NCBI GenBank assembly: GCA_026260175.1
Contig: JAKCWW010000021.1
Location: 169,436-233,435, forward strand
Direction: 5' to 3'
DNA: 64,000 nucleotides
DNA from: Reticulitermes lucifugus
Lineage: Eukaryota > Arthropoda > Insecta > Blattodea > Rhinotermitidae
Shown here: piece by piece, positions 50,959 to 62,420 of the stretch
Layout of the letters: every line of letters starts with the position of its first letter
Numbering within the stretch: position 1 is the stretch's first letter
Notes under the pieces: generated by a model
The model's input: the letters and a program-made list of their open reading frames with translations, nothing else
Database searches by the model: none
Told to the model about the DNA's origin: nothing
Made by a program: the position numbers and the translations under genes

Positions 50959-51381
50959 AACAAACTCAAATTTTCGTAACTTCTTTATGTCTGTAAACGT
51001 TGTCACAGTGTATGAAATGTAGTCAGTACGGTAGTTCTACGTACATGCAAGTGCCATGATCAGCAATCGGACGCAACGAACCTACAAAACTACATTTCAC
51101 GAGTCCAACTGCTGTAAACGTCAACTAGTCAGGCGCAGTCCGGTCTTGAATGCAACCCGTGTTGGCGAAGTGTCTAATAAGTTGCCTATACGCTGGGCGC
51201 CATGGATACTTGCACTTTAATAGCAGCAAACTGCTAAGTCCCCTTATCCCACCATGTTACGAGGCAAGCAGTCGGAAGATAAGCGGTTTGAGTGTCGGCC
51301 GCGTTATCGATCATCTTCGTCACAAATCTTTCACTTCTTCTTCAACATTCCTCAAGGCTTTCCGATTTATGTCCTTAACAG

Positions 51382-51662
51382 GGATAGCGTAATGGGTATA
51401 GTGACTGGCTACGGGATGGTCGGACCGGAGTTCGAATTCCGGTAGGGGGAAGGCATTTTTCTCCGTAACGTCCAAAGAGGCTCTGGAGCCCACCCAGACT
51501 CACTCTAAATGGGTACCGCGGTTATTTTCTGGAGGTAAAGCGGCCGGGGTATGAACTGAACCATTAACTTCCAAAACATGTCGAGGTTACGAATGAGTGG
51601 AGCTATACCTCTACTCCCCCTGTATGCCTTCACGACTTGGGCACGGACAAACTTACCTTTTT
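51382..51662 (+). mobile_element. SINE family A, full-length copy close to CycD exon 3
   Basis: Head agggatagcgtaatgggtat, B box ggagttcgaattccgg, body and tail cactccccctgtatgcc-like. It ends about 130 bp from the exon 3 donor, so it is in the first part of the giant intron, antisense to the gene. Confidence 0.92.
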
Positions 51663-51791
51663 ATAAGCCAGCGGAGCTTACTGTACATCGGCTTCCACTC
51701 TGTATTCAGCAAGACAGCCATTTACCCTATAACGCCAGTTTTATTTCAGACAGGTTAACTAAAAATAACTGAATAAGAGACGGGTACTTAC

Positions 51792-51948
51792 CGGTATAGC
51801 ACAGACCGACAAGTGTGTGCGCGTGTCTGCGGATCAGCGGGTTTTCTTTGGACCACTCGACCCTTTCGAGGACATGGTCCACGTAGTCGAAGCCGGTCAC
51901 TGCCGTCACAGTCCACTTCAGCTTAGACAGAACGAGTAACTCCCAGTT
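51792..51948 (-). CDS. CycD: Cyclin D coding exon 3
   Basis: A 157-nt exon of 52 codons plus one base (phase 0 in, phase 1 out). It begins NWELLVLSKLKWTVTAVTGF and ends RRHAHTLVGLCYT, with the extra G completing a GAA codon from the next exon. It aligns with human CCND1 exon 3 (QMELLLVNKLKW to FVALCAT), which is one codon longer and has the same phases. The segment SKLKW at residues 8-12 is a near-invariant D-cyclin block at the end of the first cyclin fold, and RRHAHTLVGLC lies in the second fold. The acceptor is ttaattgttacag before AACTGG; the donor is CCG followed by gtaagt, a near-consensus site. The variable loop (DHVLERVEWSKENPL) is where the one-codon difference from human falls. No frameshift or stop is present. 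Confidence 0.97.
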
Positions 51949-52105
51949 CTGTAACAATTAAACAATTATTGTAATTAAAGGACTGTTCCAGGAAACCGTA
52001 ATTCAGTCTCTTATTAGAGAAACGGGCCAAGAATACCAACACCAAACTATGCCACTGCATACGATTCTACGCCAGCTCACTCTTGTTCATAGCCTACTAC
52101 TCAAT

Positions 52106-52295
52106 ATCTTCGTTCTTCTGGGATTTTACGCAGCGTAGATTGGTAGTTACGGACGTTTCGGGAGACAATTGGTCCCATCTTAAGGGCAAGCAGTCTTCGT
52201 GTACTGCTTCACCCTTGAAAACGGGACGGATAGGTTGTCCCGAAACGTCGGTAACTACCAATCTACGCTGCGTAAAATGCCAGAATAGTGAAGAT
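52106..52295. repeat. Fold-back element
   Basis: Outer arms: tacgcagcgtagattggtag against ctaccaatctacgctgcgta. The core is gttgtcccgaaacgtcggta. A second, inner hairpin (aagggcaagcagt against actgcttcaccctt) sits between them. Confidence 0.9.
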
Positions 52296-52854
52296 CTCAC
52301 ATCACGGCAGTACCTTGAAATCACATCCTGCAACGTACTTTCCCAAGAACAACTGTAATGCTATCCAACCCCTCCACCTTCTGTTGCTACTGATATTTTG
52401 GGCACTGACCATCGCCCTACGTCTTTTCAGACCATAAATCAGTCTTATAAAGAACTGGTAAGCTAACACTACATTACTGCGATCTCGCAAATTATATATG
52501 GGCTTCACAAAATTCGTAACAATTCAAACTTGTAGCCAGCTCCCTTAATTCACCTTTTTATGCCCTGGCTGTGTTCCTTCATAAAGTACCGAATCCTCTA
52601 GTTCTTCACACAGACAGTTTACATACAGTAGTCAGAAATTCGGAACACTTCTTTCAGTTACTTGAATGAACGAAACCTCAGAGACTAGATACACTTGTTA
52701 GTCATCACGGTGTGGCTAGCCGGATCAGTTACGTAGGCTTACCGCTGGGTGAAGCCATACAGGGATTAAGAAAAAAAGCTCAGTGCGAGATCTGAGGTTT
52801 TCAAAGTGGTGCAGCTGGGTAGTCCTTGCGTGAATAGTTCCAAACCTTTTGATG

Positions 52855-53020
52855 GACGTTATACCTTCGTCCTCAGAATCAAGCAGTCCAAGAACAGCAG
52901 CCATGCAGCTACTTTTCTTGGACTGCTTGACCCTGAACATGAAGGCATTACGAGCCTTCGAAACGCCGGAACTACTCACCCAATGTCACAGTACAACATC
53001 CCAGAAGACTTTACATATTC
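52855..53020. repeat. Fold-back family copy with strong inner hairpin
   Basis: tcaagcagtccaagaa (52879-52894) is perfectly inverted at 52915-52930 around a 20-bp loop. Then come cgaaacgccgg and aacatcccagaagac, the usual core and outer block. Confidence 0.7.
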
Positions 53021-53060
53021 AAATAACTTCAGCTTTGATCAGGCCTTCCAGAACTCCCCC

Positions 53061-53307
53061 CCCCCCAATGGCTCAACACCCCCTTGGAGGCCTAGGCCGC
53101 CTGATTTTTTTTCGAGGCTTCACGATGTCACTCTTTAGACACACCACACTCGGTAGGACTCATCTGGACGAGGGACCAGCCCGTCGCAGAGACCTNNNNN
53201 NNNNNNNNNNNNNNNNNNNNNNNNNNNNNNNNNNNNNNNNNNNNNACAATCCCAGTAAGCGAGCGGCAGCAGACCCACGCCTTAGACCGCGCGGCCACTG
53301 GGATCGG
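53061..53307 (-). mobile_element. SINE family B copy interrupted by a gap
   Basis: The minus-strand head GGCCGCGCGGTCTAAGGCG is intact. The 3' part has gaggcggcctaggcctccaa and ends near a C tract. The missing centre is about 63 bp in the 2701-2960 copy but 50 Ns here. Confidence 0.9.
53196..53245. other. Assembly gap (50 N)
   Basis: Inside the SINE family B copy. Confidence 1.
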
Positions 53308-54358
53308 CGGAAGCTATCCTTACAAAAGGAAAATACTACAGAATTACAAGACGTCTGTGTCGAAAATTTTCTGTCCGAAGAAAAATAAATTGTACCAACA
53401 GAAGGACACTCTGCAAGTTCTATGGTCAGCAATCACCATACAGCATTTTGAGAATCAACTGCTGAAGAGTGGATTTACCAATTGGAACGATGGCTTAATG
53501 TCCATAATGTTATACACCATCATGATAACTTTCTGACTCATCCGTCCCGTATTCATCTTTCAGTTATTATTCAGCAAAATGCAGGAGGAGAGATAAACCA
53601 GTAAATCTGCCTCTCTCTACGAGTAAACACGACCCTGACAAGAACTGATTACAGATACTCAACAGTGAAGTAAAACCCCACCACACAAACACAATTTTAA
53701 AAATTGCTTCTAGCATTTAACTAGTGAAATCGAGAAATGGTCAGTAACCTCACATTTCTCACGGTTAGTCATATGACCACAAAATGACCTTTTCCTACTC
53801 ATTTCATACAATACAACAGGCATCTTCCTTTACTTTGGAAGAACCCATAAGAATCTATTACGTTAGCAGGAACCTACTTCATTTTGTTAAATTAATGGCT
53901 GGTCAGAAGGCGGCTTAATGGCGGAACTAATTGGAGAGTCCGCTCCTCTTTAAAGAACCCCACTCACCCTTCCAGGAAACTACCCCAAACGATCCCCGTC
54001 AGCAACCTGTTGCACGTCTCGCCACGACTCCTTTTCGCATCTCAAGATGGCAACCGTGCGCATTCCACCGTGACACACACTACAATATTATCGGAACATA
54101 ATCGTAATATAATATCAGCCTAACGAGCAGCGTGAGAACGCGATAGAATTCCAGCGATACTACTTCCATAACAAGGGCACATACAACAGCTAATACAATA
54201 CAGTATCTGAATATGCGAGTAAATACCTATAAGCACAGTTGTCACTGTCCCTATTCCGGTACGGCCTATATTCCGATTTGAACACACACGTTATACGCGA
54301 TATCTGCAATTTTGTGAAAAGCCTTGATTGCAGATATACATCCGTAAATGCTGACTGG

Positions 54359-54523
54359 AGGCCTTCGCTCTTCTGCTATGTTATGCGGCGTAGATTCGTA
54401 GTTGGTCAAGCAGTCCAGGAAGATTCTTCTTGGACTGCTTGACCCTTGAAGATGGAACCAATATGTCGTCCCGAAATTTCGGTAACCAACTACCAACCTA
54501 CGCCGCGTAAGAGCGAAGGCCTA
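54359..54523. repeat. Fold-back element with two nested hairpins
   Basis: Outer arms aggccttcgctcttctgct and aagagcgaaggcct pair in part, with gcggcgtagattcgtagttg against caactaccaacctacgccgc. The inner hairpin is tcaagcagtccaggaaga against tcttcttggactgcttga. The core is gtcgtcccgaaatttcggta. Confidence 0.88.
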
Positions 54524-55924
54524 AACTACATCGTTGTGGAAGCCTGAAATCTCGCTAATGCCGAGTTACGAAATACTAAAAAACTACAATGTATGAAGGT
54601 ATAAAGTATTTCCCTTGTATTGACTTAAACATAATTCACATTACGTTTAGAGTAATTCAAATAAAAGCGACACATTAAAGGCACTTATATTTATGGTCAA
54701 TCTTTTTGAACGCTGAACCTTTTCTGAAAAAAAAAAAGAAATTGATCAAAGTTACATCTGAGAACTTGCATAAGTACTAAATACGTCAGTCCGATAGGAA
54801 CCAGAATACAATTCACCTGATAACGTTTATTGTACATCATCGATACCAAACTCTATATCAATTCGTTAGGCGACTTCTGAGACGAAACATGGGGTTGACT
54901 AGACACACATATACAACTTCATCTCAGTGCATTCAGTTCAGCGTCTTTCGATTAAGTCTGATATTGGCGAGCCAAACTGCACGTTGTCAGACGATATGTC
55001 TAACGGTTGTGGGAAAAATGTAATTCTGGTTCAAACAAAGATGTCTATTTTAATTAAAAACGGTCTATCATACAAAATATTTGCATGTGACAAATACAAT
55101 CTCCTTGTTATCCACAACTCTGATGTAAAACATATTCCAATGCGCATATTTATTGAAATACGACACACAATTTACGTCTCAATACACTTCGACATCGACG
55201 TTTCTGATAACCTTTCAACATTAAATCAGTAATTACTAAAGACCACAGGGGTAGGGACACAGCACAGACTCCATACATGTACTCCACTGGTGTGTGCTTT
55301 TCCACTCTTGTTAATTTAATACGACTTCAGATAACAATTTGGACTCATATTCTTCAACGCGCATCTGACAACGCACAAATCCATTGGAAAGCTCCGGCAT
55401 ACAAACCCTCATTGCCCATAGGGGAAAGCAATCCCACAAGCTGAGACACACATTCCTTTCACTAGCTGATTTGCGCAGAAACTGTATCTGCTGCTGAGTC
55501 TGACACTGACCTTATGAATAGGGCCGACATGATGTCATTCACTGCCGACACAGCAGATATGTGTACTTTTTAGGCACCATTCAGAAAACAGTCCCTCTAT
55601 AACGCTGTCTAAAATAGCACTTGTAACTGTTATGTAATAAAATAAACTGTAATAAACAGCCTCGTAATGACGAAGAATAGCTCTAAAAACAAACGAAAAG
55701 AATGAACAATTTGTCAACTCAACACCCTAATGTAAAGAGACATCAACTAATGAAATGACGGGCAGGCGCTCAGAGACATGCTTTCAAGTCTCTGGCTATT
55801 AAAGAATTTGTTCTTCAAGGAAACGTTCCCATACTCTGCAACGAACTGGACGCAAAAAATGGCACAACAGGCCATCAGAAATATTTGTTTCCAAAGCTCA
55901 GATTCTTAATTTGTCCTGCAGCAC

Positions 55925-56015
55925 TTGTACTCAATCCTCAACCTGCCCCTTCTTTCAAAAAGATCCACTTTAATATTATCTTCCCACCCACGCTTATTCC
56001 AAGTGTTGGCTGTTT
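55925..56015 (-). repeat. LINE 3'-end scrap
   Basis: The minus strand reads aataagcgtgggtgggaaga, then taatattaaagtggatct, matching the related scraps. Confidence 0.6.
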
Positions 56016-56474
56016 CACTCCATTGGACTTGAACCTCCGAGATCAAGACTGCCTAGCTGGAAGACGAGAGCTAAAGCAAACAAAACATGTTTCTCCTTAA
56101 CGAGAATGCAATTGGCGGGAGTAAGAAGTGCACGACATTCAGTAACGCCACTCTTTATTCCTTCAACTGCGACTGGATTCCAGAGTGTCCAGTGTCAGGT
56201 CTGTCAGTAATTGGCATCGCTAATTCATATACACTTTAACACCGGCTTAACTAACAGCAACACTAAACACTGACTGGCTTTACCGACCTGACATTCGAAA
56301 CTCTTCCATGAAATCTCTATATTTTCCTTTGTCCTAACCACATACCGATATAGTAACTGAATTAATGCACGACAGCTTCCTTCTCGGTCGCGCCCAATTC
56401 TCCCATCATCCTGCACTCTGATAGTGTCCTTAGTTCAACCCCAAAACATACCGTAACCCTACGTCCGTCCTGGA

Positions 56475-56748
56475 ACCGGGACAGCGCAGTCGGTAAAGTG
56501 ACTAGTCTACGGGCTGGACGGTCCGGGGTTCGAGTCCAGTCACGGGAAGCGATTTTTCTCTTCTCCAAAATGTCCGGACCGGCTCCGCGAACCACCCAGC
56601 CTCCTATTTAATGGGTACAGGGGTTCTTTGTCGGGGGTAAAGCGCCGGTTCGTGATGCAGACCACTCACTTCCATCTAGTGCCGCAGTTAAGAATGAGGG
56701 GAGCTATACATTTACTTCTCCTATACGCCTTTATGACGTGGACGAGCT
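56475..56748 (+). mobile_element. SINE family A, full-length copy
   Basis: Well-preserved head accgggacagcgcagtcggt and B box ggtccggggttcgagtcc; body cctcctatttaatgggtaca; tail cctttatgacgtggacgag. Confidence 0.92.
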
Positions 56749-56929
56749 AGCTTCTAAGCTCGTCTACCGGGCGTCCATAGATTTCGTCCGTCGGTCTCCC
56801 CAGCCATGCAACGAGACTTCTTAAAATATACCACGACCAGGTCCAAACATGGTATTTACAACATTCCCCTAAACTGCGCTAAATTACATCCATGCCGTTG
56901 ATGAAGGGGAGTTAAATAAAGTACTACAA

Positions 56930-57150
56930 GGATAGCTCAGTTCAGTGACTACGGACTGGAAGACCGGAGTTTGACGCAGGGGCTGATATTTTTCGTCATA
57001 TCCATACTGGTTCCGGGCTCCCAACCAATGGTAATAGAGACTTCTTATGTAAGGGTTAAAGCGGAAGGAATGTGAATCTGACTGCTCTACGTTATCTGTA
57101 CCCGAGGTTCAGAAAGTGCTGAGCTACCTTCGCCATGGCATGCATGCTTA
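56930..57150 (+). mobile_element. SINE family A, diverged copy in tandem with the previous one
   Basis: Head aggatagctcagttcagtg, B-box remnant accggagtttgacgcagg, weak body and a tail with cttcgccatggcatgc. Same orientation, about 180 bp from its neighbour. Confidence 0.7.
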
Positions 57151-57591
57151 TAGCGCGGAAACATAATTTCTGTTCCGTGAACACAACCCTCACACTACAG
57201 ACGAGGCGATCCGCTTGCATTGCAGCTATGGCGAATACATTCACATATCCCTTCTGATAACAAAGACATACAAGGGCATTTACGACAACATGAACATATG
57301 CCTTTCTTGAGTGACGCAGCTCGGTGAAACAGTGCTACAAGGTATTTGCCGTCTGTCGTTTGTGTTTACGGTCTCTTAGGCTGGGAAAGGAAGGAGGAAG
57401 ACATTTCCTCGCTTGCTTCGCGCCGTATGATAACCCCAAATGTGTGGAACAAATAGCGAGACCGGTCAACGGGCATGAGCAGGAACACATGCAGGCAACT
57501 CCCAGGCGACAGAACAACGGAAAGCTGAGAGCAGTGGAGCGGCGCACCTCCACGACAGAACACGGGATGTGTGTGTGACCAGATCTTCCAC

Positions 57592-57620
57592 AGAAGGGGG
57601 GGGGGAGGGGAATAAAAAAA
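57592..57620. repeat. G-rich run followed by A run
   Basis: A run of about eleven Gs, then gaggggaataaaaaaaa. It may be a sequencing-difficult homopolymer. Confidence 0.7.
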
Positions 57621-58170
57621 ACCAATGACTGTTATCGCAGACTTAATTCTCATGGACGAGTTTCCCCATGGTTACAAAGGTGAGATGCAAAGTAGGTCGT
57701 TCCATGAAAACGTACAAAGAACTAAGTAAAAGCTTCGTAGTTCAGACTTCCTCACCTCATTTAACATTTCCTCAACTTCACAACGGTAAACAGCAGTGTC
57801 ACTCTGAATGAGAAACACAGGATGTGGACGTAGCGATCGTAGCCTATTTTACGACATCCTAACATTTGCAAGAGGGACTGATGGAAACCACGGAAAATAA
57901 AAGAACATAATCTCCAGGTCGATATGCTAAGGCGGGACCTCTTGTTGTAGAACACAAAGTATGAGGTCAAATCACTGCACCGCGATGTTAAGTTACCAAA
58001 CATAATCTCAGCACTAGTTGGAAGTGAATGTGCCATACACGTAATATGAACTCCTGATAGGGTTGTTAAACAAGCCACAAATAAGTAAACGAACAAACAG
58101 TAACACACATAGGGGAACAAATTAGAGCTCTTATAACTGATGCCATTCTATCCACAAGCGTACACCCATG

Positions 58171-58566
58171 GAATTTTATTTTTCAATTTTCAAATGCAAC
58201 ATTTATTGAATACTCCATCATAAAAAGCATTGGGTATATTAAAAAAAATTAAACAAACTAAAACATAATTTAACTTTTTTACAAAGAGAAATAAACTCTA
58301 CTTAAAAAACAAACTTAAAAAATTACACGCAAAATACCAAATTTTGAGACCTGGGCACACCCCGTGCGCACGCCTACGATGGTATCGTTTATTCAGAACA
58401 CTGTGGTGGCATACCTGGCATGCAGTGAAAACATTCCCGACCCAATCGGTTAACTTGTTAACCGCAAGTGATGAACATAACTGCACTTGACCCACGTCTC
58501 TTGTGATGCCCACCAGTGCGTCTCGGAGCGAAACTACAGACTTTTGCATAAGGAGCAACATCAGTT
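58171..58566 (-). other. Possible alternative terminal exon or unrelated transcript 3' end
   Basis: On the minus strand a strong acceptor-like tract (gtttcttgttctgttaactgcag) ends at 58567. About 350-390 nt further on come AATAAA hexamers at 58202-58207 and 58175-58180 in very AT-rich sequence. If CycD exon 2 spliced here (phase 0), the reading would be Asn then stop, giving a cyclin truncated after the first cyclin-fold half. A different frame stays open for about 90 codons but resembles no family I know. It could equally be a non-coding RNA, an old retrocopy tail or chance. Confidence 0.25.
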
Positions 58567-59692
58567 CTGCAGTTAACAGAACAAGAAACAAAAATCACAC
58601 CGTAAATCTTGTTTACAACCAGGCAACAAACCGATTTCGGATAATTGATTTAGTAACTGGTGTAACGGCTTGACCGTGAGTCGATTCCCGGCAGGGGTCC
58701 GTGGACCCCAGGTTAAGAACGGCTGCGTGAGCCGCATACGAAGGGTCCAGGGAGTACAGGCAATTATAGTATGCAGTTTGGCAACAATTACGGCACCCAA
58801 TACACACGAGTTAACACTTCTACCCTTAAAGCAAAATCAACATCACAAATGTGATAGGCTTTACCGGATATATATACAAGACGGGGTCCTGACAGTCCCG
58901 CAACCGATACAAGGGAGGGAAGTCACAAGTCACCGGAAATGACGTGGCTTTAAGTTGCCTACAAAGTTAACTGAACACTAAGTAGGATGAGGGCGTTATG
59001 CATGTATATTAAACAGCAGACTATTCAAACTTTCCCGGACGGGCGAAAGGACAATGTTAAATTAAGAATCTTTACAACTGATTCCCACAGCGTAAACAAA
59101 GAGCTCTAACAGCTCCCCGAAGTACTTGCAGCGCCTCAATTCACCTTCGGAGACCCTGCTGAAAATAAAATTCCACCGCTTCCTGCAGGCCTGCAGGATA
59201 ATACGCAACTAATACCTAGGTATAACTAAACTACACACTTCGTTCACGCTAATGGATATACATACGAGAAAGGTACGAGAAATGGGGCACCAGATTCAGC
59301 AAAGGAGTTATGACACCCTGAACAGCGCCAATTATTGTCCTAATGGCAATAAGCACTTAGTTCTATCAGTGTACTGTATTCGGTATGCTTCTATGGTTTC
59401 CAGGCTCCTTGCGTTCAACTTTTAGAAACGTCGCATAAACCTTTCATGAAATCATCCCCCCACCCCCAACGGGTTTACCTGCTAAACATACTTTCTGCCC
59501 ATCTGTTAATAACGCGGTAGCAATTCCTAGAATTTATAAGACTGATAATCCCACTTGTTTGGGCTTTCGTCCAATATTGCGGTCAACAGTACATGGCCGG
59601 CTGATTCCGTTAGGGAAGGAATTTTTGGATTTTCCAAGAAAGTCCACGCCACATACCTGTCTATGACTATATTACGTAATTCTTGAAGATTC

Positions 59693-59830
59693 TAGGCTTC
59701 TGGGATGTTACGCCGTGTTGACTAATAAACAGTTATCGAAATTTCGAAGGATCTTACTGCTATTATCTTCACGGTCAAGAAGACCAAGAAGATTCGACAA
59801 GGCGGAACACCCCGTAACACTTGAATCTTA
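59693..59830. repeat. Fold-back family copy, diverged
   Basis: ggcttctgggatgttacgcc at the left, atcgaaatttcgaaggatc in the core and caccccgtaacactt at the right give a weak hairpin. Confidence 0.55.
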
Positions 59831-59976
59831 ACATCGTGATCCCATGACATGGGCATTTCATAGATAATACCGTGTCACATTCACATGAAATTCGATTGAC
59901 TGACTATATCAATAACGACGATCTTAATAACAGTTACGATAATAACTCTTAAAAGTCTGACAAGGGGGGAGTGCAA

Positions 59977-59977
<1 letters not shown>

Positions 59978-60008
<31 letters not shown>
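59978..60008. repeat. (AAT)n microsatellite
   Basis: Ten uninterrupted units. Confidence 0.95.
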
Positions 60009-61329
60009 TTTAATTGGCGAAATAAACATAGGTTAACAACAACTAACTCTTTGTAACTCATAATTAGCATAATTAAGTTCAACCAATAAGTACACTCGAG
60101 CTTTTCACTTTACATAACATTATCTGTAAAGACGGCATTGGTAACGCATGCACATCTAACAGGACAGTAGTGACGGTTATAAACAACATTAAACAACGTA
60201 AACTGTCAGAGCTTTCGAGTTGGCACACGAACGCCAACAGTATCCAAAAACGATGCGCACGTCTTTATTACACCGCAAGTAGCAGTAAGGAAAAGCTACG
60301 CCGGGGTGACGCTTCGTAACACAAAAACTATGACATTTCAAGTGATCTAAAATATTTGCATAATTATGCTGTAAGTGATTAAACACAGATCATGATAAAT
60401 AGATGAGCACTTCCACTGGATGCGTTCACGCTTACTGACATCAGACGTAGTAACTCAATTCCATACGACAGTGGCATATTCTAATATATCTAAGGTAAAA
60501 TGCAGCAGCATCATGAGGCTGTCCACAGAGAAAAAGGAAAACGTTATATGTAGTCCGAGTTTAACCAACAAACGAATAATAGATAATAGATATTATCGGT
60601 ACACGGGATATTCGAGTATCTAGTTCGCAAAACAATCCTCCTTGGGCATGTTTTGCAAGGAAGATAGCAGCCATACATGATTCAAGAATGTTACAACAGG
60701 TGCAAAGGCACTTACCGAAAGGAGGTGCACAGAATGACTCAACCCCATTAAAAAGGGTTCCTCTTTACAGCGATATACACGTTCTGCTTCTGATTTTGAG
60801 GATATGAGGTCACTTATCCAGCCAGCAACAAAGAAGGGCCTATCTATTACATCCGGGGGTCACCAACAGAATCATTAGGTCATCTTCATCTTCGTGCAGC
60901 AACCATTGTCCTATGAATTCGTTTCCACCTGCCAGCACATTATAATGAACAGTGGTTTACTGGGTCCGAGCTCGTGCCTAGTCATTTTTTGTGGTCAAAC
61001 GTCTTCCGTCCGTCTTCTCATCACATTCCTTACTTCCTGGGGTAGATGGCTGGTGAAGGAGGAAATAAAGGAACTGCGGGCCAAAAGACAATCATCATGC
61101 GCTTCCTCTTGGTGCCCAGCGACCTTAAATCCTGTTACCGGTTTTTCAGCTTTTAATATTTTACACTGTTCTTAAAACACACAAAAAGTCAAAGCCAGGT
61201 AGGGACACAAAGAAAATATTCCTCCATATCATTCATTATTTTCATTCATCCGCCTTGCATGTGGCGTAGTAAATCAGCAACGTGCACAACACCCCTTTCT
61301 GAAACAGGCTACCATTCATAAAACCCCCC

Positions 61330-61586
61330 TTTTTTTTGGTGGCGCAACAGCCATACTCAGGCCTACGCCGCCTCATTATGGAGGTTTCGAGATCACACTT
61401 TTTAGACACACCACACTCAGGACTTCCCTGTACGAGGGATCGGCCCGTCGCAGAGACCTCTACCTGACAACACACAACATTCAAAAGAAGACAGGCATCC
61501 ATGCCCCCGGGAGTATTCGAACGCGTAATCCCTGCAAGCGAGCGGCCTCAGGCATACGCCTTTGACCGCGCAGCCACCGAGATCGA
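61330..61586 (-). mobile_element. SINE family B, near full-length copy
   Basis: Minus-strand head ggctgcgcggtcaaaggcg, B-box remnant acgcgttcgaatactcccgg, body and a nine-base A tail (T run at 61330-61338). More diverged than the 2701 copy; no clear duplications. Confidence 0.88.
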
Positions 61587-61617
61587 CTCATACAATCTTC
61601 TACCCGTCCCTAACACG

Positions 61618-61745
61618 GCAGGGCCCTGTGGTTAGCCGCCAGACTCTCACCGCGGAGGCCCGGGTCCAACCCCAGGCCAGTCCACGTGGGATTTATGGCA
61701 AACAAAATGGAAATGGGACAGGTTTTTATGCTAGCAACAGTTGCC
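61618..61745 (+). repeat. Possible tRNA-headed retroposon (family I)
   Basis: gccctgtggttagccgccag, then cgcggaggcccgggtccaac with ccaggccagtccacgtggg, resembling a tRNA-like head with a damaged B box. Partner of 27866-28022. Confidence 0.5.
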
Positions 61746-62329
61746 AATGAACTGCACAGAAATAAGGCTGCTCCCACAAGACGAAAAGACTGCTAAGAGT
61801 CTACGCACACCCTGCAGCAGTATATAAAGCCACCTGACCTGGCTCAATCCTCGGATTCACCTGCCTGCCTGATATCGTATCGCTGATGCTTCTGGTTCAA
61901 GTTACTCAATGACTCCGTACTATACGTCACGGTCGGTTGATTTGCTCTATTGGTCCGTGTTCGTGAGGTCCAGAGTTTGAGTTCTTGGTTCGAAGGACGG
62001 AAATCGTGAATGGCATGTTTCCTCCTTTTCCAGTCCCTACGAACGAATGCTGGTACAGAGGTACCTTCAAATAGATCACGCGCTCTCCTTCCACGTATGC
62101 CCCAATTCATCACTCACAATCACTTCATTAAACACCACATAACGTATGCCAACGAGAACGCGTCACTCAATAAACTAATAAAATGCGTCCTATTACTCAC
62201 TTTACCCACGCAATTTTGCACTCCGCTGTTTTAAGATACTACATGCATTATACGCTACTAAAATAATTTAATTACGTGTCCGGGTTCGAGATTTTAACAC
62301 TGCGATGTTTTGGGAGATTACAAACGTAC

Positions 62330-62420
62330 CAGAGTAGAAGATGGAGGCAGCAAGCTCCTCCGAAACGTTGATAAGCATACAAAAGCCTACATGGTGTCAC
62401 AGCCCAAAAACCTCGGCTAT
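62330..62420 (+). repeat. Fragment of the ggaggcagcaagctcctccgaaacgtt repeat
   Basis: gaagatggaggcagcaagct and cctccgaaacgttgataag match the minus-strand fragment at 22918-23000. Confidence 0.65.

Larger units (their letters stand above)
11067..51791 (-). other. CycD giant intron between exons 3 and 4 (40,725 bp)
   Basis: Bounded by the gtaagt donor at 51791 and the tttttgcag acceptor at 11067, phase 1. Most recognisable content is mobile elements, listed separately. Long pieces with no recognisable gene or repeat are 11.1-12.8, 14.0-14.6, 14.9-16.1, 17.1-18.3, 18.5-22.1, 23.0-23.5, 23.9-24.9, 26.6-27.6, 28.4-29.7, 30.3-30.9, 31.2-33.6, 34.1-35.6, 36.5-38.0, 39.0-40.5, 41.5-43.7, 45.1-46.4, 48.2-49.2 and 49.4-50.8 kb. 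Short open frames there look like chance. Confidence 0.9.

Noticed and set aside
54927-55232. 101-codon plus-strand open frame
   Set aside because: No resemblance to a known protein and no splice-site support. AT-rich intron sequence can produce this by chance.
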